A DNA stretch of 6,059 bases from an uncultured Eubacterium sp. (GCA_910583925.1 CAJTZJ010000032.1:1-6059), one strand, 5' to 3'. Shown: positions 1 through 5,486, counted from the stretch's first letter. A program made the numbers and translations. Notes: generated by a model from the letters alone, not told the origin.

Positions 1-128
1 AGGATTCCCGTTATTGGGGGCTTTTGCCGGAGGAATATATTGTGGGCAAGGCTACGCGCATCTGGACATCGAAGAACCGGGTGACGGACGAGATTTGCTG
101 GGACAGGGTATTAAAAAAAATAAAATAG
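1..128 (+). CDS. lepB: Signal peptidase I (S26 family), C-terminal fragment
   Basis: The frame starting at base 3 reads 41 codons to a TAG at 126-128, beginning DSRYWGLLPEEYIVGKATR. This matches the last conserved box of bacterial type I signal peptidases, where the catalytic-domain signature GDNR..S.DSR.WG.(V/L)P...(I/V)G.A closes the fold. The Ser and Lys catalytic residues lie upstream of the window, so activity cannot be judged. The family cleaves signal peptides of exported proteins at the outer face of the inner membrane. The next genes on the same strand encode small exported peptides whose conserved motif ends in Ala-Leu-Ala, a signal-peptidase-like site. A functional link is possible but rests only on neighbourhood. 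A new promoter array separates this gene from them, so it is probably not cotranscribed. Family call is confident; the symbol is less so, because Bacteroides often carry more than one S26 paralogue. Confidence 0.85.
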   Translation, partial: DSRYWGLLPEEYIVGKATRIWTSKNRVTDEICWDRVLKKIK

Positions 129-131
129 CAT

Positions 132-185
132 CCGTCAGGTATATGGTTTGACTTATTCCAACCATTCCTTCTATACCTTGACCGG
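132..185 (+). terminator. Possible hairpin after the signal peptidase gene
   Basis: AGGTATA (137-143) pairs with TATACCT (172-178), TGGTT (144-148) pairs with AACCA (160-164), and CCGTC (132-136) can pair with GACCGG (180-185) allowing bulges. The structure begins 4 nt after the stop codon and may end the upstream transcript. No U-tract follows, so an intrinsic terminator is not established. Confidence 0.25.
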
Positions 186-240
186 TTCGTTCTATTGGGA
201 ATACTGATTATGCTTTCGATGAAATGGGCGTTTTTGGGAC

Positions 241-280
241 CTTAAGAAAACTTTAAGGTCGTCTTAAGATGGATTTAAGG
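241..280 (+). promoter_or_regulatory. Operator 1: four 11-bp direct repeats
   Basis: TTAAG occurs at 242-246, 253-257, 264-268 and 275-279, a strict 11-bp period. The extended units alternate CTTAAGA, TTTAAGG, CTTAAGA, TTTAAGG, so the array is also two copies of a 22-bp unit. The last unit ends at 280, exactly 7 bp before a TTTG (288-291). One helical turn per repeat placed next to the -33 element is the typical activator site of OmpR/PhoB-type winged-helix proteins. The likely ligand is the regulator encoded at 4422-5378, which sits beside a matching array at 5452-5479. The repeats are seen directly; the binding protein is inferred. Confidence 0.7.
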
Positions 281-287
281 TGAAAAA

Positions 288-319
288 TTTGTGTGTCCGA
301 TGGATGTTGTCTATCTTTA
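288..319 (+). promoter_or_regulatory. Promoter P1 of the first NVEALA/lipoprotein locus
   Basis: TTTG at 288-291 fits the Bacteroidota -33 element. After exactly 20 bp, TATCTTTA (312-319) fits the -7 consensus TAnnTTTG except for the last base. A start of transcription near 326 would leave a leader of about 128 nt before the ATG at 454. The imperfect -7 box and the adjacent repeat array suggest that activation is needed. Confidence 0.6.
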
Positions 320-325
320 TGCAAA

Positions 326-453
326 AATAACAAACCAGTGGAAACGGTATTTGTGTTCTTTGCTGTTGTTGTTTTGTTTTTCTGTGGTGGAGTTCTTTGC
401 GAGAATAAAATAAAAAACACAAGTGATTAATCATCTTTAAAACTAAAAATAAG
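326..453 (+). other. Long 5' leader of the first NVEALA gene
   Basis: No gene is visible here. The segment has a T-rich stretch (about 356-383), then an A-rich block ending in AATAAG directly before the ATG, which probably serves as the ribosome-binding region in place of a strong Shine-Dalgarno site. Its 3' half (from 372) recurs upstream of the broken copy at 1898, and its last 60 or so bases recur upstream of the copy at 3327. I saw no riboswitch pattern. Confidence 0.4.
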
Positions 454-521
454 ATGAAAAAGAAAATTTTGAAAGCTACTATAGTTGCATCATTTGCTTT
501 GATAGCAGGAATGAATGTGTA
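372..521 (+). repeat. NVEALA leader repeat, copy A (parent)
   Basis: This 150-bp segment spans the late leader and the first 22 codons of the intact NVEALA gene. It is strongly similar to 1816-1965, and its central part is similar to 3283-3353. The most conserved core is AATCATCTTTAAAA followed by an A-rich stretch and ATGAAAAAG. It contains no operator repeat, so the duplicated unit excludes the promoter. Confidence 0.8.
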
Positions 522-687
522 TAATGCTCAGAAATCGGATGTAATGTCTGGGTTGGCATTGGCTAATGTGGAAGCGTTAGCTCATGATGAAAATGGTTTT
601 GGATGCGATAATGGTTGTGTAAGTAATGGTAATGGTTGCGAATGCCATGGTTGGTTTGAATATTACAAAGAATACCAATGGAATTAA
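454..687 (+). CDS. NVEALA-family small exported Cys-rich peptide
   Basis: This 77-residue protein has a basic N-terminus (MKKKILK), a hydrophobic stretch (about residues 8-23) and a possible signal-peptidase site after YNA (residue 25). The family hallmark LANVEALA lies at residues 36-43. The tail carries four cysteines, C51, C55, C62 and C64, within a Gly/Asn-rich segment, and ends in aromatic residues (WFEYYKEYQW). The NVEALA family is a Bacteroidales group of short exported peptides; I know of no assigned function. The ALA at the end of the hallmark could be a second processing site, releasing a tail of about 34 residues. It is first in its transcription unit, 77 nt before a propeller lipoprotein, and is probably under promoter P1. 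The four Cys could form disulphides or bind metal; this is inference. Confidence 0.88.
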   Translation: MKKKILKATIVASFALIAGMNVYNAQKSDVMSGLALANVEALAHDENGFGCDNGCVSNGNGCECHGWFEYYKEYQWN

Positions 688-764
688 CTTTTTAAGTATT
701 GTTTGAAGTCTTGTTTCATCTGGATGTGGTGAAATGCTACACCGGATGCCAATTATTTGATATA

Positions 765-1796
765 ATGATAATAAAACGAATATTTTTACTGCTTGCTCCT
801 TTCTTGTTGTTTGGTAATTGTACCAATCATTCTAAGACTGAAATTTATCAATCGGACAGGGAAAATGTTTTGGATATAAAGAATCAAGTACATGAGATTC
901 TGATTGATACTCCGTTTATAGGTTCGATAGCCAGGCTGTTCTTACTGGACGATTACTTAATCATAGAAGATTGCCGGTCGGATGACCAGTTGATTCGTCT
1001 TTTTGACCGACAAAGTTTTGATTATGTAAAGAGTACCGGAACTTTAGGTGAGGGCCCTGGCGAAATAGTCAATATTGGATTTATAGGGACTTGTCCCGGA
1101 AGCCGGGAATTTTATGTGTCTGACCATGGAAAGCAAAAAATCTTCTGCTATCATGTGGATAGTCTGTTGGCTGATCCTTTGTACTTTCCTTCGGTAAAGT
1201 ATGAAATGAATAGAGTGGAATTTCCCAGTCGTTATAAATATATGAATGATACGTTGTCAATCGGCTTGATTATACGTCCAACGGGAAATTCGGGCTATCA
1301 GCAGTCTGTGGCCCGATGGAATATGCAGACAGGGGGCATTACGCCTATGAAATATACACATCCTCAAATAAGCAAGAAACGTGTGGTGATGGATGCCTCT
1401 TTACGCTATAACAGGTATGTGGAAGGATATGAATACAATGATTTGATGACTCTTTGTGATTTGAACGGCCATTTGATTTCCAATATTTATGGTCCGGCTT
1501 GGAATGACAAACGGACGAACAAAACCTCTTATTATCGTAAGGTTGCTATTTATAAGGATAAGATTATCGCCTTGTTCTCCGGTGAAAATACATTTGATGA
1601 AAATGGGCCAAGCGGAATCAAGGTGCTTTGTCCTACTCTGTTCCATATTTTTGATATACATGGCAATTATTTGAAAACCTTGGATGTGGGTTATCATGTT
1701 TCGGATTTTTGTTGTGATGAAGAAAACAGCCGATTGATAATGAACTTTGACGATGAAATTCAGTTTGGCTATTTCGATTTGAAAAGTGTTATCTAA
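765..1796 (+). CDS. 6-bladed beta-propeller lipoprotein, BF3164 type
   Basis: I place the start at ATG 765 (343 residues) because it gives a clean lipoprotein signal: MIIKR, a Leu/Phe-rich core, and LLFGNC with the lipid-bearing Cys at 19. An upstream in-frame ATG at 699 would bury this signal behind 22 non-signal residues. Asn at -1 of the lipobox is unusual but the rest fits. The mature part has repeating propeller-blade strands. The motif GTLGEGPGE (residues 92-100) is typical of Bacteroides BF3164/TolB-like 6-bladed propellers, as is a late HIFDIHGNYLKTLDVG segment. The protein should be membrane-anchored on the periplasmic side or outer surface. It probably acts as a binding or scaffold domain; no catalytic residues are recognisable. 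It follows the intact NVEALA gene, as such propellers often do, so a partnership is plausible though untested. Family call is confident; role unknown. Confidence 0.8.
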   Translation: MIIKRIFLLLAPFLLFGNCTNHSKTEIYQSDRENVLDIKNQVHEILIDTPFIGSIARLFLLDDYLIIEDCRSDDQLIRLFDRQSFDYVKSTGTLGEGPGEIVNIGFIGTCPGSREFYVSDHGKQKIFCYHVDSLLADPLYFPSVKYEMNRVEFPSRYKYMNDTLSIGLIIRPTGNSGYQQSVARWNMQTGGITPMKYTHPQISKKRVVMDASLRYNRYVEGYEYNDLMTLCDLNGHLISNIYGPAWNDKRTNKTSYYRKVAIYKDKIIALFSGENTFDENGPSGIKVLCPTLFHIFDIHGNYLKTLDVGYHVSDFCCDEENSRLIMNFDDEIQFGYFDLKSVI

Positions 1797-1815
1797 ATAA
1801 ACGGACAAGCAGGAG

Positions 1816-1965
1816 TTTTGTTTTTTCTGCGGTGGAGTTCTTTCCGAGAATAAGATGAAAACACGAATCATTAATCATCTTTAAAACTAGAAACAAGATG
1901 AAAAAGAATATTTTGAAAGCAACTATAGTTGCAGCATTTGCTTTGATAGCAGGAATGAATGTGTA
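1816..1965 (+). repeat. NVEALA leader repeat, copy B
   Basis: This is a second copy of 372-521, of the same length, with scattered substitutions and small balancing indels. It begins 19 nt after the propeller stop codon and ends where the NVEALA frame breaks. Like copy A it lacks the 11-bp operator and the P1 promoter. Confidence 0.8.
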
Positions 1966-1966
1966 A
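1898..1966 (+). pseudogene. Broken NVEALA gene copy, 22 codons
   Basis: The copy reads MKKNILKATIVAAFALIAG then MNV and a TAA at 1964-1966. It matches residues 1-22 of the intact peptide at 454 almost exactly. In the parent the sequence is GTGTATAATG; here it is GTGTAATG, so a 2-bp deletion creates the stop, and after a few more bases the sequence is unrelated. The signal segment is complete but the NVEALA hallmark and Cys tail are absent. It is a decayed duplicate. Translation of the short peptide could still occur and might help the ribosome load the downstream gene, but nothing shows this. Confidence 0.8.
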
Positions 1967-2081
1967 TGAGTGACGATTCCCGGCGTGATTCTTGTTCTTC
2001 TAGTACACATTGTTGATAAACAGGAAGTATCGTTTTTGAAGTAACCGGATTAAATACACTGTTGAAAAAGGAAGTAATGTT

Positions 2082-3230
2082 ATGAGGCTTTTTACCTGTT
2101 TTTTTCTGATTTTTATATCTTTTATCCTGTCGTCATGTGGAGATAGGAAAATGGACGTTCGGTGCCTGTCTCTTCAAAGAGATTCACTTTACTCCACAGT
2201 CCGGCATGTCCGCATCTCTCCTCCTGCTGATATTTTGGAATTGAAGTCATATTATATCACTTCCTTTATGGATTGTGATTCAATAAACGGAGTCGTGGCA
2301 TATAATTACCGGCTTCATTCTTTGGATTTGATAGATATAGCGGACAAAGGCATATCTTCTATAGCCTTGCAGAAAGAAGGTCCTGATGGAATTCCCGGTA
2401 GAATAAGTGGTATTTGTCCGGTTTCAAAAGATTCCATTTGGCTGTATGATGGAATTGCCATGTATCTGGTAGATGGGATGGGGCATGTGCAGGATAAAGT
2501 TACGTTGCATGACAGGGAAAATGTTATCATAGAAACAAATTATGCTATGTGTACGGCACGTTTCTTTTATCATAAGGAGCATGGCTCTTTATTGTATTTA
2601 ACGGCGCGTGATTCTTTTGCCATTGAGGAGTATGATGTAAGGAATAAATGTATAATCAATAAATACCCTCTTTCCTGTTCTTTGGTGAATCCTGCCGGAG
2701 AGCAAGTGTATGGGGATATGTATCATCCCAATGTGAACTTTGCCGATGAAAAAATTCTTTATAATTATCCGTATGAATCAAGTATCTATGTGCTGGACAT
2801 GGATTCCGGGGAACGCTCTGTCATTACTGCCGAGAGTGCATTCACTTCGAATATGGCAAACAAATGTAAAAGCAACGGGTATGCTGTATGGGAAAGACAT
2901 CGCATAGAAAACGTTCATTTTTTTGATGTGATGTATCTGCCCGGAAGCCAGCTGTTTGTACGCCTTCATCAGAGTGGGGTAGTGTTTGATGCCCGGCAAT
3001 CAATACTTTCTGTATTGGACGGTAAGAGTCTGTATATGTCTGTTTTTGATAAAGAGTTCCATGCTATGGGGGAATTGAAGTTGGAGGACAGGCGATATAG
3101 CCTTTTTACAGGCTGGTGTGCTTTGGCGAATTCTTTGTTGTTGTTTAATGATAACAGTTTGTCTGATTCTATGGATTATGACAGGCTGAGTGTGGATATA
3201 GTTACTCCTGCCTTTACTCCATTTGATTGA
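2082..3230 (+). CDS. DUF4221-like lipoprotein, probable beta-propeller
   Basis: This 382-residue protein starts with a lipoprotein signal: MRLFTC, a Phe/Ile-rich core and LSSC, with the lipid-bearing Cys at 19. GGAAG lies about 10 nt before the ATG and serves as a modest Shine-Dalgarno site. The body has many short beta-strand-like repeats (for example DSIWLYD at 117-123, SIYVLDMDSG near 245). It also has KEGPDGI at 98-104, resembling the EGPxG motif near the first third of DUF4221 proteins and occupying the same relative place as GEGPGE in the neighbour at 765. Length fits DUF4221. It is probably a cell-envelope propeller of unknown ligand. It has no promoter of its own that I can see and is likely read from P1 through the broken NVEALA copy. 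A divergent BF3164-type propeller is the alternative. Confidence 0.65.
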   Translation: MRLFTCFFLIFISFILSSCGDRKMDVRCLSLQRDSLYSTVRHVRISPPADILELKSYYITSFMDCDSINGVVAYNYRLHSLDLIDIADKGISSIALQKEGPDGIPGRISGICPVSKDSIWLYDGIAMYLVDGMGHVQDKVTLHDRENVIIETNYAMCTARFFYHKEHGSLLYLTARDSFAIEEYDVRNKCIINKYPLSCSLVNPAGEQVYGDMYHPNVNFADEKILYNYPYESSIYVLDMDSGERSVITAESAFTSNMANKCKSNGYAVWERHRIENVHFFDVMYLPGSQLFVRLHQSGVVFDARQSILSVLDGKSLYMSVFDKEFHAMGELKLEDRRYSLFTGWCALANSLLLFNDNSLSDSMDYDRLSVDIVTPAFTPFD

Positions 3231-3282
3231 TTGGGGAGATGGAAAAGAGTCTCATTATTGCAATGGGATTTATTCCGGCAAA

Positions 3283-3353
3283 GAGATGAACACGAATTTA
3301 TAATCATCTTTAAAATTAAGAACAAGATGAAAAAGAATATTTTGAAAGCGACT
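3283..3353 (+). repeat. NVEALA leader repeat, copy C (truncated)
   Basis: The third, most degraded copy aligns with the leader and first nine codons of the intact gene: AATCATCTTTAAAAT, an A-rich stretch, then the start codon at 3327. Similarity stops abruptly at 3353, where antisense foreign sequence begins. It is closer to copy B than to copy A (shared AACAAGATGAAAAAGAATAT), so B and C probably share a more recent ancestor. Confidence 0.75.
3327..3353 (+). pseudogene. NVEALA gene remnant, nine codons
   Basis: Only MKKNILKAT remains before the breakpoint. The frame then continues into unrelated sequence, giving an open frame to 3533 that has no protein logic on this strand. Its position after a lipoprotein gene repeats the pattern seen at 1898. 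The original array was probably NVEALA, lipoprotein, NVEALA, lipoprotein, NVEALA and a further partner now lost. Confidence 0.7.
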
Positions 3354-3500
3354 GGCGACGTAGAACTCATTTTCACCGTAGTCCCTATCTCCGAACACGA
3401 CCATCGGACAGACCTTGCGGACTTTCTTTTCGGCCTTCAGCGCGGTCGCTTTCTCCTTAATCTGGGCTTCCTGCTTCAGCGTAAGATTCTTATCTTCCAT
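3354..3500 (-). pseudogene. N-terminal fragment of a foreign, possibly prophage-derived gene
   Basis: Read on the minus strand from ATG 3500, 49 codons give a well-behaved protein start: MEDKNLTLKQEA, a Lys/Ala-rich helix, then VRKVCPMVVFGDRDYGENEF and YVA. After the Ala codon at 3354-3356 the frame crosses exactly into the reverse complement of NVEALA copy C, so the native protein is cut there. The pattern (charged helix, then a short Gly-Asp-Arg beta segment and EFYVA) reminds me of small Bacteroides phage or mobile-element proteins, but I cannot name the family. Further in-frame codons up to 3572 on this strand look like non-coding sequence. Choice of coding strand is fairly firm; origin is inference. 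Confidence 0.5.
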
Positions 3501-3533
3501 TTCTGCGTGATATTTGGTTACAAAAAGGAATAG

Positions 3534-3729
3534 TGTGCTTCTGTGAGAAAAGTTTATAGTTTTATTGCTCATAAAACTTCTGATAGAAAAGAATATGTTG
3601 CTGTTGCAGAAGACGATAATCCTCGTGGTGCAACTAATAAATATCGAGATATATTGTAGATAAGCTTATTATCACGATATTTGCATCGTTATCATTGATG
3701 TTGATAATGATGCAGATAATGGAACATGA
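3534..3729 (+). pseudogene. Decayed ORF pieces of unknown origin
   Basis: Two pieces look once-coding. Frame 3543-3659 reads RKVYSFIAHKTSDRKEYVAV followed by AEDDNPRGATNKYRDIL and a stop. Frame 3664-3726 reads HDICIVIIDVDNDADNGT and a TGA, in phase with the ORF starting at 3736. Composition and the strand-like VIIDVDND are protein-like, but the stops and the frame change between the pieces indicate decay. I do not recognise the family. The region has no obvious repeats or RNA genes. Confidence 0.35.
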
Positions 3730-3735
3730 GAAGAT

Positions 3736-4038
3736 ATGCATAAAGCTATCTCTATTGCAGGTATTCCTGTTGGTCTTGATATAATTGGTCGGGATAAACT
3801 CAAAGGACTGAGTCTTGACCTGTTATTGAGTCTTCGGTTCTATAGCGCGGAATTCAACAAGCATACACTATGTTTTGTCGAAAAAACAGATTCTGCCCGC
3901 TCTTATACACCGATGCAATATGTCCGTACCGCGATCCTGATTGAACGGATTCTGAACATTCCGATTGTGTTTATTTTGCAGTCTGCACCGTTTTATATAA
4001 GACAGAGGCTGATTGAAATAAGACGGCACGAATGGTAA
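3736..4038 (+). pseudogene. Truncated MarR-like regulator fragment
   Basis: This 100-codon frame carries IPVGLDIIGRDKLKGLSLDL, then SLRFYSAEFNKHTLCFVEK, a YTPMQYVRTAILIERILNIP segment and IVFILQSAPFYIRQRLIE. The YTPxQYxxxxxxIE...PIVFIL...xxYxRxRLIE order resembles the N-terminal domain of a Bacteroides protein group usually annotated as MarR-family regulators, about 220 residues long with a C-terminal winged helix. Here the likeness stops at RLIE, seven codons before the stop, and no winged helix follows. The N-terminus is also uncertain because the frame is open back to a TGA at 3727. Most likely a non-functional middle fragment left by recombination. Family assignment rests on memory of the motif order and is moderate. 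Confidence 0.45.
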
Positions 4039-4124
4039 CGATTCAGCGAATACATTGCCACGGCATGATATCTCGTTTGATTAGACGAGAGCCAAGATAG
4101 CAGCCAAGGGAATATCCCACTAAA

Positions 4125-4212
4125 AAAAGTAAGATATCTTCGTGGGCAAAGTAAGATATGTTTCCAGGCAAAGTAACACCGCTTACTTGGCCCACGAAGA
4201 TATCTTACTTTT
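4125..4212. repeat. Long imperfect palindrome, 31-bp arms
   Basis: Left arm 4125-4155 and right arm 4182-4212 pair over 31 positions with one mismatch (4148 with 4189); the outer 23 bp are perfect, with GTAAGATATCTTCGTGGGC in the left arm. The 26-nt spacer is 4156-4181. A transcript in either direction would form a strong hairpin. It lies between the end of + strand remnants and the end of the minus-strand regulator gene, so it could act as a bidirectional terminator or be a mobile palindromic element of the REP kind. Confidence 0.8.
4126..4191 (+). repeat. Three tandem 22-bp units inside the palindrome
   Basis: Units begin with AAAGTAA at 4126, 4148 and 4170, each 22 bp long and ending in GGC. 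Units one and two share AAAGTAAGATAT and differ later; unit three keeps only AAAGTAAC at its start and ends in CTTACTTGGC, which forms part of the returning arm. The element is therefore both a tandem repeat and an inverted repeat. No adjacent cas genes or uniform spacers, so it is not a CRISPR array. Confidence 0.75.
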
Positions 4213-4252
4213 CTTTACAACAAAACAGACCTCACAGCCATCTCATGCACCG

Positions 4253-4321
4253 ATGACGATCATTTCAATTAATTACGAGAGATTTCGTAAAATGCAAGAG
4301 GAATTGGCCTCTTGCGATTAA
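4253..4321 (+). other. Short ORF, possible gene-start relic (22 codons)
   Basis: ATG 4253 to TAA 4319-4321 reads MTIISINYERFRKMQEELAS then CD. It has the look of the start of a small HTH or mobile-element protein, and in-frame sequence after the stop is not protein-like. It overlaps the hairpin at 4294-4315. I cannot name a family. Remaining intergenic sequence from 4322 to 4421 shows nothing I can support. Confidence 0.2.
4294..4315 (-). terminator. Terminator-like hairpin after the regulator gene
   Basis: GCAAGAGG (4294-4301) and CCTCTTGC (4308-4315) form a perfect 8-bp stem with a 6-nt loop. On the minus strand the stem is followed by ATTTTACG, a short U-rich run. It lies a little over 100 nt past the regulator stop codon, consistent with ending that transcript. 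The U-run is weak, so confidence is modest. Confidence 0.4.
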
Positions 4322-4421
4322 GCTGACCGGGAAAGCTGCCAAAGAGGGGGAAATCCAATAAATGATAAAGTCAGATGGAACAGGTTAGGCAGAGTAAGAT
4401 AATGCTATGGTGAATTTTACG

Positions 4422-5378
4422 TCAAGGTACAACCAGGTAATATCCTTTTCCTTTTATTCTTTGAATTGAATATTCTTCCAAATCCTTTATTTTGCTTCTT
4501 AACGAAGTAATGTGGGAATTTATTTTGTCGTCTGCCGAATCTTCTTTTGGCCAAAAGGCTTGCTTGATATCTTCTCTTGATAGATAATGGTCTGGAGCTT
4601 CCAAAAACATTTGTAATAAGTCAAAGTCCATACTGCTTATAGGGCGGTTTGTTTCATTAATATACAAGAGTCTTTTTTTTAGGTCTAACTTTATTTTTCC
4701 TATTTCGCAGTATTCCAAATTCTCTTCTTTGATTATGGGGCTTTCGGCAATTCTTGTTTTTTTCTTTTTTAATAAGACAACAGTCAAGATATAGCCTGTA
4801 AGAATAATCCATAAATTTTTAGTATCAGTATGTTTTAATAATGTATTCCAGCTATAATCTACCCATCCCTGAACACTGACCGTATTCTTAATATCCAGCT
4901 TTTTTATATGAGTCCGCAGTGCTGAATGTGCTGAAACAGAATCATTGTCGCTATATTGAGGAATGCCTTTATGCCGATAGATAATCCCGGTTTTGCCAGT
5001 GATTCCTTTTTCTTTCAGCTTTTCCTTAAAAATGACATTGAAATCGTTGGGTATGACGGGAGTAAATTGTGCGAACATATATTGATCTACTAATTGGTGA
5101 GCGGTTTGTTCGTCTATGCTGTCTTTGAAAATGATATTTTCATTCTTTTCTCCGACTGCTATTTTAATTCCTTTTATTTTTCTTCCTAAAGGTTCCGGTA
5201 TATATATATTATTTTGAAATAACCGTTTGTGATAATCTATAGTGATTGATTCCTGTAGGGCCTGTGTCATTTTTGACCGGATATTATGTTTTCCTTGTCG
5301 GAAATTGATTATTAAAGTTATACTAAAACAACAGGTGATTACAAGTGGGGCTAATAAAAGTGATCGTTTTTTTCTCAT
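4422..5378 (-). CDS. Membrane-anchored OmpR-type winged-helix regulator
   Basis: I choose ATG 5378 (318 residues). The longer frame from 5462 would start inside the 11-bp operator and upstream of the -7 box at 5400-5407. Layout: short basic N-terminus (MRKKR), first membrane span at about 6-25, a periplasmic domain at about 26-188, second span at about 189-203 followed by KKKK (204-207), and a C-terminal cytoplasmic Trans_reg_C winged helix (about 223-318). In the last, SSMDFDLLQMFLEAPDHYLS matches the OmpR TPTEFELL...LSRE region, INSHITSLRSKI (about 286-297) is the recognition helix, and RIKGKGYYL is the wing. There is no receiver domain or phosphoacceptor Asp, so it is a ToxR/CadC-like one-component sensor with two spans. 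It is divergent from the NVEALA/redox unit and shares a regulatory gap with a direct-repeat array. It likely activates both NVEALA loci and perhaps itself. Its periplasmic domain matches nothing I know. Confidence 0.8.
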   Translation of the reverse strand: MRKKRSLLLAPLVITCCFSITLIINFRQGKHNIRSKMTQALQESITIDYHKRLFQNNIYIPEPLGRKIKGIKIAVGEKNENIIFKDSIDEQTAHQLVDQYMFAQFTPVIPNDFNVIFKEKLKEKGITGKTGIIYRHKGIPQYSDNDSVSAHSALRTHIKKLDIKNTVSVQGWVDYSWNTLLKHTDTKNLWIILTGYILTVVLLKKKKTRIAESPIIKEENLEYCEIGKIKLDLKKRLLYINETNRPISSMDFDLLQMFLEAPDHYLSREDIKQAFWPKEDSADDKINSHITSLRSKIKDLEEYSIQRIKGKGYYLVVP

Positions 5379-5399
5379 CTTGTTTTTTCTTTTTTTGTG

Positions 5400-5407
5400 C
5401 AAAAGTA
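5400..5407 (-). promoter_or_regulatory. -7 box of the regulator gene
   Basis: On the minus strand this reads TACTTTTG, a perfect TAnnTTTG. It lies 21 bp before ATG 5378, giving a very short leader and supporting that start. No TTTG is found 19-21 bp further upstream, which hints at activator dependence or autoregulation through the array at 5452-5479. Confidence 0.6.
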
Positions 5408-5451
5408 GGAAAATAAGCTTAAAAACGTACTGCTTTTTATCTAAAATATTG

Positions 5452-5479
5452 TTTAGGTTCATTTTAGGTTCATTTTAGG
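5452..5479 (+). promoter_or_regulatory. Operator 2: three 11-bp direct repeats
   Basis: TTTAGG occurs at 5452-5457, 5463-5468 and 5474-5479, with identical TTCAT spacers, giving perfect 11-bp tandem units. The last unit ends exactly 7 bp before TTTG (5487-5490), the same geometry as operator 1. The array lies between the divergent regulator and NVEALA genes and could serve both. Confidence 0.75.
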
Positions 5480-5486
5480 TAGAATG

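Noticed and set aside
392..399. Extra promoter close to the first NVEALA start (GTTCTTTG with GTTG 20 bp upstream)
   Set aside because: Both boxes miss consensus bases and the TTTG is not kept in copy B (TTTC), so it is weaker than P1; not annotated.
1401..1871. Open minus-strand frame of 156 codons opposite the propeller gene
   Set aside because: It is antisense to a well-supported lipoprotein, has no signal, domain or ribosome-binding site, and crosses repeat copy B; it is a shadow frame.
3231..3533. Open + strand frame of 100 codons over the junction
   Set aside because: It begins before NVEALA copy C and continues antisense to the 3354-3500 fragment; only the nine NVEALA codons make sense.
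4126..4191. CRISPR-like array
   Set aside because: Only three units, directly abutting with no spacers and diverging from one another, inside a palindrome, and no cas genes in view.
5452..5479. Treating the TTTAGG repeats as simple low-complexity sequence
   Set aside because: The period, the 7-bp distance to TTTG and the match to the array at 242-279 make chance repetition unlikely.
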